Assembly: GCA_003152995.1 (NCBI GenBank)
Contig: PMBR01000091.1
Span: 1-61,905, forward strand
Length of the DNA stretch: 61,905 nucleotides
From: Chloroflexota bacterium
Lineage (GTDB): Bacteria > Chloroflexota > Limnocylindria > Limnocylindrales > CSP1-4
Direction of reading: 5' to 3'
In this document: piece by piece, positions 43,003 through 51,602 of the stretch
Layout: each line of letters begins with the position of its first letter
How positions within the stretch are numbered: position 1 is the stretch's first letter
Program-made: the position numbers and the translations under genes
The notes under the pieces: model-generated
Told to the model about the DNA's origin: nothing
Seen by the model: the letters and a program-made list of their open reading frames with translations, nothing else
Databases searched by the model: none

Positions 43003-43661
43003 GCGGTGGCTCCTCGGTTCGAAGCGGGCCGCTCCTCGAGGGCGCCGCTGTGGGGATTGAAAGCGTATCCGCGGCCGCACCGTGAGCAGCCGAGAGACGC
43101 ATCGCGAGTTGGGTTGGGGGTCGCAGGGCGGCCGGTCTCGTCGTCGAGGCGGGCGCCGCAGGCGCACACCCAGCCGAGGCGGCGGGCCGGGTTGCCGGCC
43201 ACGAGCGCGAAGTCGGGCACGTCGCGAGTGACGATGGCGCCGGCCCCGACGGTGGCAAAACGGCCGATGGTCGTGCCGGCCACGACCACGGCGCCGGCGC
43301 CGATCGAGCAGCCGTCATGAAGCTCGATCGGGCTCACGGTCCAATCGTCGCCCCGAGCGAGCTCGCCGGCGGCGGTGATCGCTCTCGGGTAGCGGTCGTT
43401 GGTCAGGATGGCGCCGGGACCGATGAAGACGCCGTTGCCAACGGTTACACCGTGGTAGACGAGGGCGCCGTTCTGAACCTTGACCCGATCTCCGAGATGA
43501 ACGCCTTCGTCGATGAATGCGTCTCGACCGATGACGCATTCCGCGCCCAGGCTGGCCCCGTTTCGAAGCACGGCCCGGTGCCAGACACTCGTCCCGGGTC
43601 CGATCGAAACGTCAGCTTCGACGTCGACGGACGCATGCACACGAGCGGTCGGATCGATCAC
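42999..43661 (-). CDS. wbpD: Left-handed beta-helix acetyltransferase (WbpD-like)
   Basis: First gene of the operon, 220 residues. Hexapeptide repeats run from DPTARVHASVDVEADVSIGP through VKVQNGALVYHGVTVGNGVFIGPGA to IGAGAVVVAGTTIGRFATVG and VAGNPARRLG, the signature of LbH acyltransferases. It would N-acetylate the 3-amino group to give UDP-GlcNAc(3NAc)A. An extra C-terminal zinc ribbon (CACG...CSRCG) follows, as in some WbpD/WlbB relatives. ATG 43661. Confidence 0.88.
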   Translation of the reverse strand: MIDPTARVHASVDVEADVSIGPGTSVWHRAVLRNGASLGAECVIGRDAFIDEGVHLGDRVKVQNGALVYHGVTVGNGVFIGPGAILTNDRYPRAITAAGELARGDDWTVSPIELHDGCSIGAGAVVVAGTTIGRFATVGAGAIVTRDVPDFALVAGNPARRLGWVCACGARLDDETGRPATPNPTRDASLGCSRCGRGYAFNPHSGALEERPASNRGATA

Positions 43662-43729
43662 GAAGAACTCCTGCGAACGGACGGAGGTCGGCTGAGGGAT
43701 CCACCTGGACGCCGCTCAGCAGGCGACTG

Positions 43730-43735
43730 AGTATA
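43730..43735 (-). promoter_or_regulatory. Candidate -10 box of wbp operon
   Basis: TATACT on the minus strand (43735-43730), within GGTATACT, about 70 bp before wbpD. The same octamer occurs before mreB. No good -35 is visible 16-18 bp upstream. Confidence 0.35.
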
Positions 43736-43814
43736 CCGGACGGCCTCCCGGCGAGCCGCGAGCCGGCATCGGTGGCGACCGATGTTATCCACCGAACTAG
43801 CCAAGAGACCGGCG

Positions 43815-44507
43815 TCAGCCGCGCCTGCGTCGTGTCACAAGCCCGACTGCCAGGGCCAGGACGGCTCCTACCGCCAGCGCACCGCGCCAGTCCAGGACTG
43901 TTCGAACATCGCCCTCGACCCTGCGCGCGAGGAGGATAAAGGTGCCCGATCCCTTCTCGAGCGTCACGTGCTCGGCCACGATCGATTGCGCCCCGCCCTG
44001 TCGGACGTGGACGTCGCGGGCGAGAATTGCTCGGGTGTAGCCCTGCTTGAGTTCGACTTTCCCGCCTACCACCAGGCCGACGGTGCCGAGCTCGACTGAG
44101 ACGTGTTCGCCGTGGGCTACGCCGATGGCGCCGAGGCGAACTGCGATATCGTCGGCATGGGCCCGGCCGATGCCGCCCATGTTTACCGTAATGTCCTCGG
44201 CGGAGGCGGCTCCGATGCCGCCCTGGCGGACGTTGACCGAGTCTGCCTCGACTTCAGCAACGCCGGACTGCGTCAGGTTTACTGTCGCCGCCCGGATTGG
44301 CGCGATCGCCGCAGATGGTTCGGCAGCGGGCGCGGCCGGCGCCGTCTTCGCGGGCGCCGCTACGATGGCGGGCGCTGCCTCCGGCGCTGCAACCTCCGGC
44401 GCTGCAACCTCCGGCGCCGCCGCAGCCGGGGTGGCCGGCGCCCCGCGCCTGGGCCGGGGCGCGGCCTTGATCTTGTCCGCGGGCTTCTCGCTCGGCTGAT
44501 CGTTCAT
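43815..44507 (-). CDS. 15-residue-repeat beta-solenoid protein with C-terminal membrane helix
   Basis: 230 residues from ATG 44507 (AAGGGGAT upstream). Residues 1-75 are Ala/Pro-rich and disordered. Then come about seven repeats of 15 residues with the pattern h-x-V-x-x-G-x-I-G-x-A-x-A-x-x: VNVRQGGIGAASAED, TVNMGGIGRAHADD, AVRLGAIGVAHGEH, SVELGTVGLVVGGK, then ELKQGYTRAILARD, HVRQGGAQSIVAEH and TLEKGSGTFILLARR. A single hydrophobic helix (GALAVGAVLALAVGLV) and RRRRG end the protein. The repeat regularity fits a beta-solenoid, bactofilin-like in spirit. No known family is recognised; a structural or scaffold role at the membrane is likely. Confidence 0.7.
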   Translation of the reverse strand: MNDQPSEKPADKIKAAPRPRRGAPATPAAAAPEVAAPEVAAPEAAPAIVAAPAKTAPAAPAAEPSAAIAPIRAATVNLTQSGVAEVEADSVNVRQGGIGAASAEDITVNMGGIGRAHADDIAVRLGAIGVAHGEHVSVELGTVGLVVGGKVELKQGYTRAILARDVHVRQGGAQSIVAEHVTLEKGSGTFILLARRVEGDVRTVLDWRGALAVGAVLALAVGLVTRRRRG

Positions 44508-44704
44508 CGCAATCCCCTTGCACGCACTCCGGTCGAAGGTCCGGCAGATCGGGCTACCGCTGCCGCCCCAGCCTACAGCGACTCGCCACATGCCGCGAGC
44601 AGGCGGCATTGCGGAGTCCGAATCGGCCGGCGGGCGCGTATCCCAGGAGTGGCCCGGCGCAAACGACGCATCTGCCAGTGCGGTCGACAGGTCTCAGGCC
44701 ACGG

Positions 44705-47700
44705 TCAGCGGTAGTAGCCAAGGATGTCCACGACCACCTGGGTGGTCGATGCCCGGTTGCCCTTGAACGTCACGGCCAGCGTGCCGCCGGGTCCGAGGAG
44801 ACTGACGAAGCCGTTGGCGCGGTTGTCGCCCATTGGGAAGTTGAGTGTGGACGTGCCGGTTACCGGGCCCGGCCCGGCCGCCAGCCAACCGTTCGAAGTC
44901 TGGGCCGTGACCGTGAGGTTGCCCACGATTGCGACTGCGATCGGGCGGACGGAGACCTGCCCGCTCACGGCGAACGTCGCGGTGCCGCCGGTCTTGAGCG
45001 GCCCGGCGAAGCCCAGGGCCGTCCGGCTGTCGACGACCCGGCCGGGCGTCAGCGGCACAAACGTTGCCCCGGACAGACCGGGGACGAAGTAGCCGGTCAC
45101 GTCGAAGATGAATTGGACGGTGGTCCTTGCCCCGCCGATGTACTCGACCTGCAGCTTCCCGCCGGAGAGTGGCACGGTCACGTTGTTGGCCCGGTTGTCG
45201 CCGACAGGGAAGTTGACGGTGGAGGAGACGGGTGTCGAGCCCGCGACGAGATTTGGTGCGACGGTGATGTAGCCCACTCCCGTCTGGCCCGTGATGGTGG
45301 CGTTGCCGGACACGGCGATCGCATTGGAGGGGACTCCGGCCAGGCCGGTCACTGAGAAGGTGGCGATCTTGCCGGCGGCGAGTGGCGCCGAGAGACCTTG
45401 CCTGGCACGGCTGTCGACGATGCGAGTCGGGGCGATCGGGACGAACGTCGCCCCATTCGCATCCCGCAGGAAGTAGCCCGTGAGGTCGAAGATCACCTGG
45501 ACGGTGCCCTTCGCGGACGACGTGTGATACAGCCCGCTCAAGCTGCCGTCGGCGGCAAGCCCCAGGGTGATGCCGTTCGCCCGATTGTCACCGGCCGTGA
45601 AGTTGATCGTCGAGGAGGTGCTGGTCACCGATGGCCCGAGGCGCAGCCATCCCCCGCCGGTCGCCTCGGTCACGGTCAGGTTGCCGGTGACCGCGATTGC
45701 GTTCGACGGCACATGCGGGACCACGCCCGCGATGACGAATGAGCGTGCCTTGTCCTTGCTGAACGCACCGGTCAGGCCGATCGCGTGGCGAGTATCGAGC
45801 ACTCGGACAGGCGGCAGCGGGTAGTAGGTCCCACTTGGCGTTGTGTCGATCACGACGCCCAGCCGATCCAGCTGCCCGGCCCCGAACGGCGCCACCGACG
45901 GCGCGTGATAGGTCGCGGTGCCCGCGGTCGCGCTCACCTGGATCAAGTACCGGCCGTCTGGGAGCGGCGTCGAGCCGCCGGGCGTCCCGTTCCAGCTGTA
46001 GGTTTGCGGGCCGGCAGCGCGCGCTCCCAGATCGATTGTCCCGGCAATCGTCCCGTCCTCGCGGTAGATCGTCAGGACCACGTCGTCGAAGGCCACTTTG
46101 TCGGACCAGGAGATGGGCAGCGTGTCACGGATCCCGTCGCCGTCGGGCGAGAAGACCTTGCCCCGGTCGATGCCGGTCCCAGACGGCAGCATTCCAGCCA
46201 CGCCCACGGAGTAGTCGGTGATCCCGGCCGAAACCGCCGTTGAGTTGGGCGGGGTTACGGGCGCCGCAAAGACCGTGGCCCCCGGCCCGTCCGTAACCGC
46301 GACCCATGGCCCCGGGAAGAGAGGAATCACTGGATTGACTGCGGCGACGGGGCCGGTGACCTGATACCAGAGCCCGTCGGCCAGCTTCTGCGGTCCGCCG
46401 ATGATCTGCAGGACCGTGCCTCTGGTTGCGGTGGCCAGGACCGTGGCGCCGCCGGAGGCGGTTTCGCGCTCGCTGACCGACGCGGCCACGACACTGATGT
46501 AGCCACCTGTGGCGTAGATGGGCGCCGCGACGTAGGTCGATGTGACATCCCACGCCCCGACATTGCCGACCCCGTCCGTGGCCCTGACCCGGAACGAGTA
46601 GTTGTGGCCGGACGAGCCCTGGAAGTTGTCCGTCGTTTCAGTTGTTCCCGTGAGCCAGTCGACGAACGCGCCACGATCGGTGGAGACCTGGACGTCGTAG
46701 CCGGCGATTCCGTTCCAGTCGTCCTGGCCCGTCCAGCTGACCGGGAAGCCTTCGTCGGCTTCGCTGGCTGGGAGGTTCACGATGCCGACCTTGGGCGGAG
46801 TTTTGTCGTTGAGGAACTTGGCGGCGACCAGGCTCGGCATCTCGGGGTGGCCGGCGTCGTAGCCGAGCGCCCAGATGCCCATCCCTCGCAGGTTCCAGTA
46901 GTTGATCATGTCGTACTTGGCGCCCAGCGATTGGGCATCGTCGTAGTAGAGCTCGCGCCAGGTGGCCACTCCATTGCAGGTGAGCTGGTACGAGGTCCAG
47001 GCGGACTGCTCGACGGAGTCGTAGTTGCGGCCGTTCGTCGACGCCAGCAGCGCCGCCTGGGCGAAGAAGACGGACGTGGCTGCGCATCCAGAACTCGGCA
47101 GAACCGTGGCATTGGGTGCGTTGGACGTTGTCGACCAGGCAATGCCGTAGTAGGGCAGCCCCACGATGATCTTCGATGCCGAGGTCCGCTTCTCCCAGAG
47201 ATTGACGACGTAGGTCAAGTCGTACACGGGCATGGGGCTGGTGAGCGGATCGATGGAGCCGGCGTAGCCCGAACTTCCGGTCCGGAAGTCGTAGCCCATG
47301 ATGAAGACGGCATCCGCTGCCCCGGCCGCGGTCAATCCGGCGACGTCGTAGTAGCCCGTGGATCCAGTTGCGCAGAAGGTCAGCTCGTAGCCCGGATGGA
47401 TCTTGTCGAGTTCGACTCGGAGGGTCCGTACGAAGCTGACGTAATCGGCTTCCTCGGTGGCGGCGATCGGCTCGAAGTCCAGGCTCACGCCGTCGGCGCC
47501 ACGCTGGCTGACCGATGCGGCGATCTGCTCTGCGGCGTTGAGCCGGTTCGCCGAGCTCGACAGAAGGGCGACCTGAGCGGTCCGCTCCCCGGCGGTCCAG
47601 GCGAACGATTCAATCGTGAGGGCAACCCGCGTCCCGTGGGCGTGGGCGGCGTTGATGACGTTCGTCATCCACGAACTCGACCAACCGGCCCAGCCCGACC

Positions 47701-48343
47701 CGCCCTTTGTGAGGTTGCCGTTGCTTTCCACGGCGACGCCGAAGTAGGCGACGGTGGAGAGGATGTCGTAGTTGAGCTTGGGCCCCGCGACCGATTCCCA
47801 GTAGGGCAGGAAGCCGTAGACCTCGCGTCGCAGCACATTGGCCGCGGGGGCGGCCTGTCCCTGAGCCGGCACCGTCGGCGACACGATGGCGCCGCTCGTG
47901 CCGGCCGCCGGCGTCGAATTGGATGCCGTGACGTCCGGACTGGCCCACACCGAGCCCTGGGGACTTGCGACCATCGACCGACCGGACGCCGTCGCGCCCG
48001 GGAGTGGCACGGGCAGGCTGCCGTCGACTTCGGTCGCATCACCCGCGCGTGGGCGGTACGGAACCGTCACTGCGTCTCCGGGGACGAATGTGTTCGGGTC
48101 GTTCGCGTGCTCGAGGGCCTGCTGGTAGGAGATGGAAGTCGAGATGTCGGCCCCGGCTCCAGAGCCGGAGTCCGAGCCGGAATTCGGATTGGCGGCAGCC
48201 GCCACCCGTACGCCCGGCCCGCCCGTGCCGAAGGCAAGAGCCGCCGCGAGCGCGACGGCAAGCGCCACGGGCGCAAGCTTCCTGGATCGCCCCCCGGCGT
48301 TGCGGCGTTCCGGCGATCGGAACGGCGCCGAGTTGATGATCAT
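44705..48343 (-). CDS. Secreted GH18-type hydrolase with SH3b, FlgD-like and three surface modules
   Basis: 1212 residues with a Sec signal peptide (ALAVALAAALAFGTGG core, about 25-45). Residues about 170-500 are a GH18/SleL-like barrel: GVSLDFEPIA holds the D-x-x-D-x-D-x-E equivalent with the catalytic Glu, and the barrel end is VGLPYYGIAW. A fibronectin-like domain, an SH3b-type segment (ISVVAASVSERETASGG) and a FlgD-like Ig domain (FSPDGDGIRDTLPISW) follow. The C-terminus has three modules of about 130 residues, starting at YYPLPPVRVLDTRHA, FVPIAPTRIVDSRAR and FVPLTPGRVVDSRTA and each ending in D-[LIV]-[TL]-GY[FY]. It is predicted to cleave peptidoglycan or chitin-like glycans outside the cell, held at the surface by the modules. 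Confidence 0.8.
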   Translation of the reverse strand: MIINSAPFRSPERRNAGGRSRKLAPVALAVALAAALAFGTGGPGVRVAAAANPNSGSDSGSGAGADISTSISYQQALEHANDPNTFVPGDAVTVPYRPRAGDATEVDGSLPVPLPGATASGRSMVASPQGSVWASPDVTASNSTPAAGTSGAIVSPTVPAQGQAAPAANVLRREVYGFLPYWESVAGPKLNYDILSTVAYFGVAVESNGNLTKGGSGWAGWSSSWMTNVINAAHAHGTRVALTIESFAWTAGERTAQVALLSSSANRLNAAEQIAASVSQRGADGVSLDFEPIAATEEADYVSFVRTLRVELDKIHPGYELTFCATGSTGYYDVAGLTAAGAADAVFIMGYDFRTGSSGYAGSIDPLTSPMPVYDLTYVVNLWEKRTSASKIIVGLPYYGIAWSTTSNAPNATVLPSSGCAATSVFFAQAALLASTNGRNYDSVEQSAWTSYQLTCNGVATWRELYYDDAQSLGAKYDMINYWNLRGMGIWALGYDAGHPEMPSLVAAKFLNDKTPPKVGIVNLPASEADEGFPVSWTGQDDWNGIAGYDVQVSTDRGAFVDWLTGTTETTDNFQGSSGHNYSFRVRATDGVGNVGAWDVTSTYVAAPIYATGGYISVVAASVSERETASGGATVLATATRGTVLQIIGGPQKLADGLWYQVTGPVAAVNPVIPLFPGPWVAVTDGPGATVFAAPVTPPNSTAVSAGITDYSVGVAGMLPSGTGIDRGKVFSPDGDGIRDTLPISWSDKVAFDDVVLTIYREDGTIAGTIDLGARAAGPQTYSWNGTPGGSTPLPDGRYLIQVSATAGTATYHAPSVAPFGAGQLDRLGVVIDTTPSGTYYPLPPVRVLDTRHAIGLTGAFSKDKARSFVIAGVVPHVPSNAIAVTGNLTVTEATGGGWLRLGPSVTSTSSTINFTAGDNRANGITLGLAADGSLSGLYHTSSAKGTVQVIFDLTGYFLRDANGATFVPIAPTRIVDSRARQGLSAPLAAGKIATFSVTGLAGVPSNAIAVSGNATITGQTGVGYITVAPNLVAGSTPVSSTVNFPVGDNRANNVTVPLSGGKLQVEYIGGARTTVQFIFDVTGYFVPGLSGATFVPLTPGRVVDSRTALGFAGPLKTGGTATFAVSGQVSVRPIAVAIVGNLTVTAQTSNGWLAAGPGPVTGTSTLNFPMGDNRANGFVSLLGPGGTLAVTFKGNRASTTQVVVDILGYYR

Positions 48344-48628
48344 CCCGACCTCATTCGATGCCTGGACTGAACCTTCGCCCTGCTGCGTTCGGCGGCCGGC
48401 AGGCGAGGCTGTGACGGGCGCCCGGCAGCGAAGGCGCCAGCGGGCGTCACCGTACCGGCCGCATCGCGCCCGGGCCTATCGTTCCTTGGTCCCCCCGGCG
48501 CGATGGTACCGATGGGTTGGGTGCGGTGCGGTTTGATGGGCGTGGCGACTGTCGACGCCCGCCGGAAGGCCCCGAGCCTAGTCGCCGTCATCGCCTGCCG
48601 CATGGCCTCGAGCCGTGCCGCAGACCGG

Positions 48629-50647
48629 TTAGGCGGCGCCCATGTAGTAGCCGGTGACGTCCAGCAGCAACTCGGCCGTGCTCCCGGCTCGGGCTACATA
48701 GATGACGTCCAGGCTGCCGTCGGACGCCAGCGGGACGGTGAGTCCGTTGGCGCGATTGTCGCCCACGGGGAAGTTGAGGTTGGAGAAGTTGGTCGAGGCG
48801 TCGATTTTGGGCCCGACCGCCGCGAAACCGGTGGCAGTCTGCGCGGTGGCGGTCAAGTTGCCCGTGATCGCCACGGCGCCCTTCGGGACGCCGCCATTAC
48901 CCGTGACCTGGAGCGACTTGGCCTTGTTGGCCGAGAACGACCCTGCGATGCCTTTGTCCGACCGCGAGTCGAGGATTCGGGCCGGTTGAAGCGTGTGGAA
49001 CAGTGTCCCGCCCGACGCGGTGAAGTAGCCCGAGATGTCCAGTACCAGGTCGACGGTCGCGCCTGCGGCGCCGATGTAGACCGCCGAGATCGTGCCGTCG
49101 GCGTTGACCGGCACGACGACGTTGTTGGCCCTTATGTCTCCGGCCGGGAAGTTGATCGTGGATGAGCTGGGAGTGTCGGTCGGGCTCGGCCCGAGCGCCA
49201 CGTAGCCCTTGGCGGTCGGCCTCACCACGGTGAGGTTGCCCGTTACGGCCACGATCCCGGACTTGGGCAGGCCTGCCACGCCGGCGATCTGAATCTTGCG
49301 ATGGTGACCGTTCACGGGGCCGGCCACGAACGGCCCGGTCAGACCCGGGATTCCGGACTTTGGCCGCGTGTCGAGCACTCGCTGCGGACCGAATGCGACA
49401 TAGCCGGCGCCTGCCGTGCCCGGCAGGAAGTAGCCGGTCACGTCGATGATCATGTCGAGAGTGTTACCGGTTGGGGCCCCGCCGTACCAGGCCGCGACAC
49501 CGCCCGCAGTCGAGAGGGCGACCGTGGCCCCGTTGGCTCGGTTGTCTCCCTTCAGGAAGTTGATCGTCGACGTCGGCGGAAGCGCTTCGGCGGTCGGTCC
49601 AAGATACAGCCAGCCGGAGGCCGTCTGGTCGGTGACGGTCACGTTGGCGGTGACGGCGATGGCGGTCGACGGGACCGGGGTCGCCGAGCCCACCTTCTTG
49701 CCCGCAATCTGATACGTGTAGGCGCCACCAGTGGTCAGCGTCCCGATCGGGCCCATGGTGCGCGGCCGTGTATCGACAAGGCGAGTCGGGGTGATCGGGT
49801 AGTAAGACCCGCTCTTGCTGACCAACGGCGTCGTGTGGCCGGTGACTATGTTGTCAGTTGTCGTGGTCGGGATCGAGACCATGGAGCGGTAGTAGACATC
49901 GCCGTCCGACGCCGGATGACCGAGGTTGGGGTCGCTCATCGACGTGAAGCCTGCGCTTCGCGTGCTCGTCCAGCTGACGACGTGGTTGTTGAATGTCGGG
50001 GATCCCTTCCACATTGCATCGACCGTCGTGTGGCCGGTGAAGAGCGTGTCGACGTAGTAACTGAGGTCGTAGAGGCCTTCGGCGATCACTGCTCTGGCGC
50101 CGCCGCGAAGAAAGCCTGAGGCGTAGCCGTCGATGCGGGTGTGGGCGACGGACACCGTTGGAAGGCCGGCGCCTCCCTCGTTGTTCCCGGATGCGTAGCA
50201 CAGGTGGTTGAGAAGAACGATGGCGTTGGGTGCAAGGCCCAGCTGGCCCATGTAGTTCTCGCCGTAGTAGTAGCTCTTGTTGGCGATAGGACCGTCCAAG
50301 CCCATGCCGTTGTCGCCGTTGGGCTGCAGGTAGCTCACATATGGATTCGGCCAACCGCTGCCATGGCCCATGTAGACGAGGATGTTCGCGCCCTGGGCCG
50401 CCGCCTTGACGGCGCTCCAGGTGGCGTGCGGCGAGTACACCTTGACGATGTTGGTGGTGTACTTCGCGAACTCGGCGGCGGTGGCGTCGGCGTCGGAGCG
50501 ATATCTCGCGGTCTGGCCCTGAGTCTGGCCGACGATGAGCACGACCTTGGCCTGGTAGGACGCTGCGGCGGCCGGGACCGGGTTCGTGAACGCGCCGGTG
50601 GCGGCGATGAGCAGTCCGACCGCGAACGCAAGGGTGAGCTTACGCAT
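48629..50647 (-). CDS. Secreted caspase/gingipain-like protein with three surface modules
   Basis: 672 residues from ATG 50647 (GGGAGACCGAG upstream). A signal peptide precedes AAAASYQAKVVLIVGQTQG. The catalytic domain (about 30-260) has a clan-CD dyad: NILVYMGHGSGWPN (His) and VLLNHLCYASGNN (Cys), as in gingipain/caspase-type peptidases. Three modules follow, starting YYPITPTRLVDTRPR, YVAFGPQRVLDTRPK and LFHTLQPARILDSRS, the same type as in the neighbouring GH18 protein; the protein ends at DVTGYYMGAA. The peptidase call needs testing: the domain could be an inactive relative. It is likely exported and cell-surface associated. Confidence 0.7.
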   Translation of the reverse strand: MRKLTLAFAVGLLIAATGAFTNPVPAAAASYQAKVVLIVGQTQGQTARYRSDADATAAEFAKYTTNIVKVYSPHATWSAVKAAAQGANILVYMGHGSGWPNPYVSYLQPNGDNGMGLDGPIANKSYYYGENYMGQLGLAPNAIVLLNHLCYASGNNEGGAGLPTVSVAHTRIDGYASGFLRGGARAVIAEGLYDLSYYVDTLFTGHTTVDAMWKGSPTFNNHVVSWTSTRSAGFTSMSDPNLGHPASDGDVYYRSMVSIPTTTTDNIVTGHTTPLVSKSGSYYPITPTRLVDTRPRTMGPIGTLTTGGAYTYQIAGKKVGSATPVPSTAIAVTANVTVTDQTASGWLYLGPTAEALPPTSTINFLKGDNRANGATVALSTAGGVAAWYGGAPTGNTLDMIIDVTGYFLPGTAGAGYVAFGPQRVLDTRPKSGIPGLTGPFVAGPVNGHHRKIQIAGVAGLPKSGIVAVTGNLTVVRPTAKGYVALGPSPTDTPSSSTINFPAGDIRANNVVVPVNADGTISAVYIGAAGATVDLVLDISGYFTASGGTLFHTLQPARILDSRSDKGIAGSFSANKAKSLQVTGNGGVPKGAVAITGNLTATAQTATGFAAVGPKIDASTNFSNLNFPVGDNRANGLTVPLASDGSLDVIYVARAGSTAELLLDVTGYYMGAA

Positions 50648-51017
50648 GGCTCGGTCTCCCTTCGGGCCCACCGCGGCTTCGCGTGGCTCCAAACCCGCCG
50701 GGGGCAGGTTCGATGGGCCGACTACGGTTGTGCGCTAAGACTGTGACGGTTCAGTGGCGGCGACAATCGTGCCTTGGTCCGGGGGCGGTGTGGTCCCATC
50801 GGCAAGGCTGCGGTGGGCGGTCCGACCATATCAGACCTCCCTGGACCTGACTGAGGGTGGCCATGATATGCGCATCGGCGCCATTTCGTCATAGCCCGGG
50901 TGCCCTATAGAGGGGCGGCCTGGCTGCCCGAATCGATAGTCAAGCCGGGACTCAATGGGTTGGGCTCCGCAAGACGCCGTTCCAGCAGCCCAGTCCGGTG
51001 CGGCGGCGGACACAGTC
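50648..51017. other. 370-bp gap between surface-protein gene and rmlC
   Basis: No ORF, tRNA or strong hairpin is supported here. The region must contain the promoter of the caspase-like gene, but I cannot fix its boxes. Confidence 0.4.
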
Positions 51018-51602
51018 TCAGTTGCCGCGCAAGCGCTCGACGAGCTCCAGGAGCGTGGGGTTGGATCGATCCCGATCGGACAGAATCGGGCTTCCGTCGG
51101 GCGTGCCCGGAACCGCCGGCCAAGGAACCCCCACGGCCGGATCGTCCCAGGCGAAGCCAAGCTCGTCGCTGCCGTCGTACTCGTTGGTGACCAGGTAGAG
51201 CAGCGACAGCGGCTCCAGAGCAAGGAAACCGTGAGCGACGCCCGTTGGGATCGTGACCGATTCGCGGTCGCTCAGCTCTCGCGTCTCCACAAGGGCATGA
51301 GCACCAGGATTTGCAACGACCGGCCGGACGTCGACGAGGGCGACGAGTGCTCTGCCGCCGACGACGATCCAGTGGTCGAGCTGGCGGCGGTGGTAGTGGA
51401 GCCCGCGGAGCACGCCCTGGGCGGAGGTCGAAAGGTTGGCCTGAACGAAGCGGGCGTCCGGCATGCCGGCGGCATCGACCCCGATCTCGCCGAATATCGA
51501 CGAACGCCACAATTCGGTGAAGGATCCGCGCTGGTCGCCGAGCCGGTTCAGCCTGCCATAGCGAACGCCTGCCAGGCGCGACCCGATCTCCTCTCGACTC
51601 AT
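51018..51602 (-). CDS. rmlC: dTDP-4-dehydrorhamnose 3,5-epimerase
   Basis: A cupin-fold epimerase of 194 residues, last of the rhamnose operon. FTELWRSSIFGE, QANLSTSAQGVLRGLHYHR (catalytic His), WIVVGGRALVALVDVR, SVTIPTGVAHGFLAL and LLYLVTNEYD are family blocks. ATG 51602 overlaps the rmlD stop (ATGA). It converts dTDP-4-keto-6-deoxyglucose to the rhamno-configured keto sugar. Confidence 0.93.
   Translation of the reverse strand: MSREEIGSRLAGVRYGRLNRLGDQRGSFTELWRSSIFGEIGVDAAGMPDARFVQANLSTSAQGVLRGLHYHRRQLDHWIVVGGRALVALVDVRPVVANPGAHALVETRELSDRESVTIPTGVAHGFLALEPLSLLYLVTNEYDGSDELGFAWDDPAVGVPWPAVPGTPDGSPILSDRDRSNPTLLELVERLRGN

Noticed and set aside
41897-43318. N-terminal 474 codons preceding the wbpB frame
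   Set aside because: Arg/Pro-rich out-of-frame reading of wbpE and wbpD; the GTGA overlap at 41896 gives a natural start for wbpB.
46604-48370. 588-codon plus-strand open frame over the GH18 gene
   Set aside because: Antisense shadow of a signal-peptide-bearing hydrolase; no ribosome site or motif.
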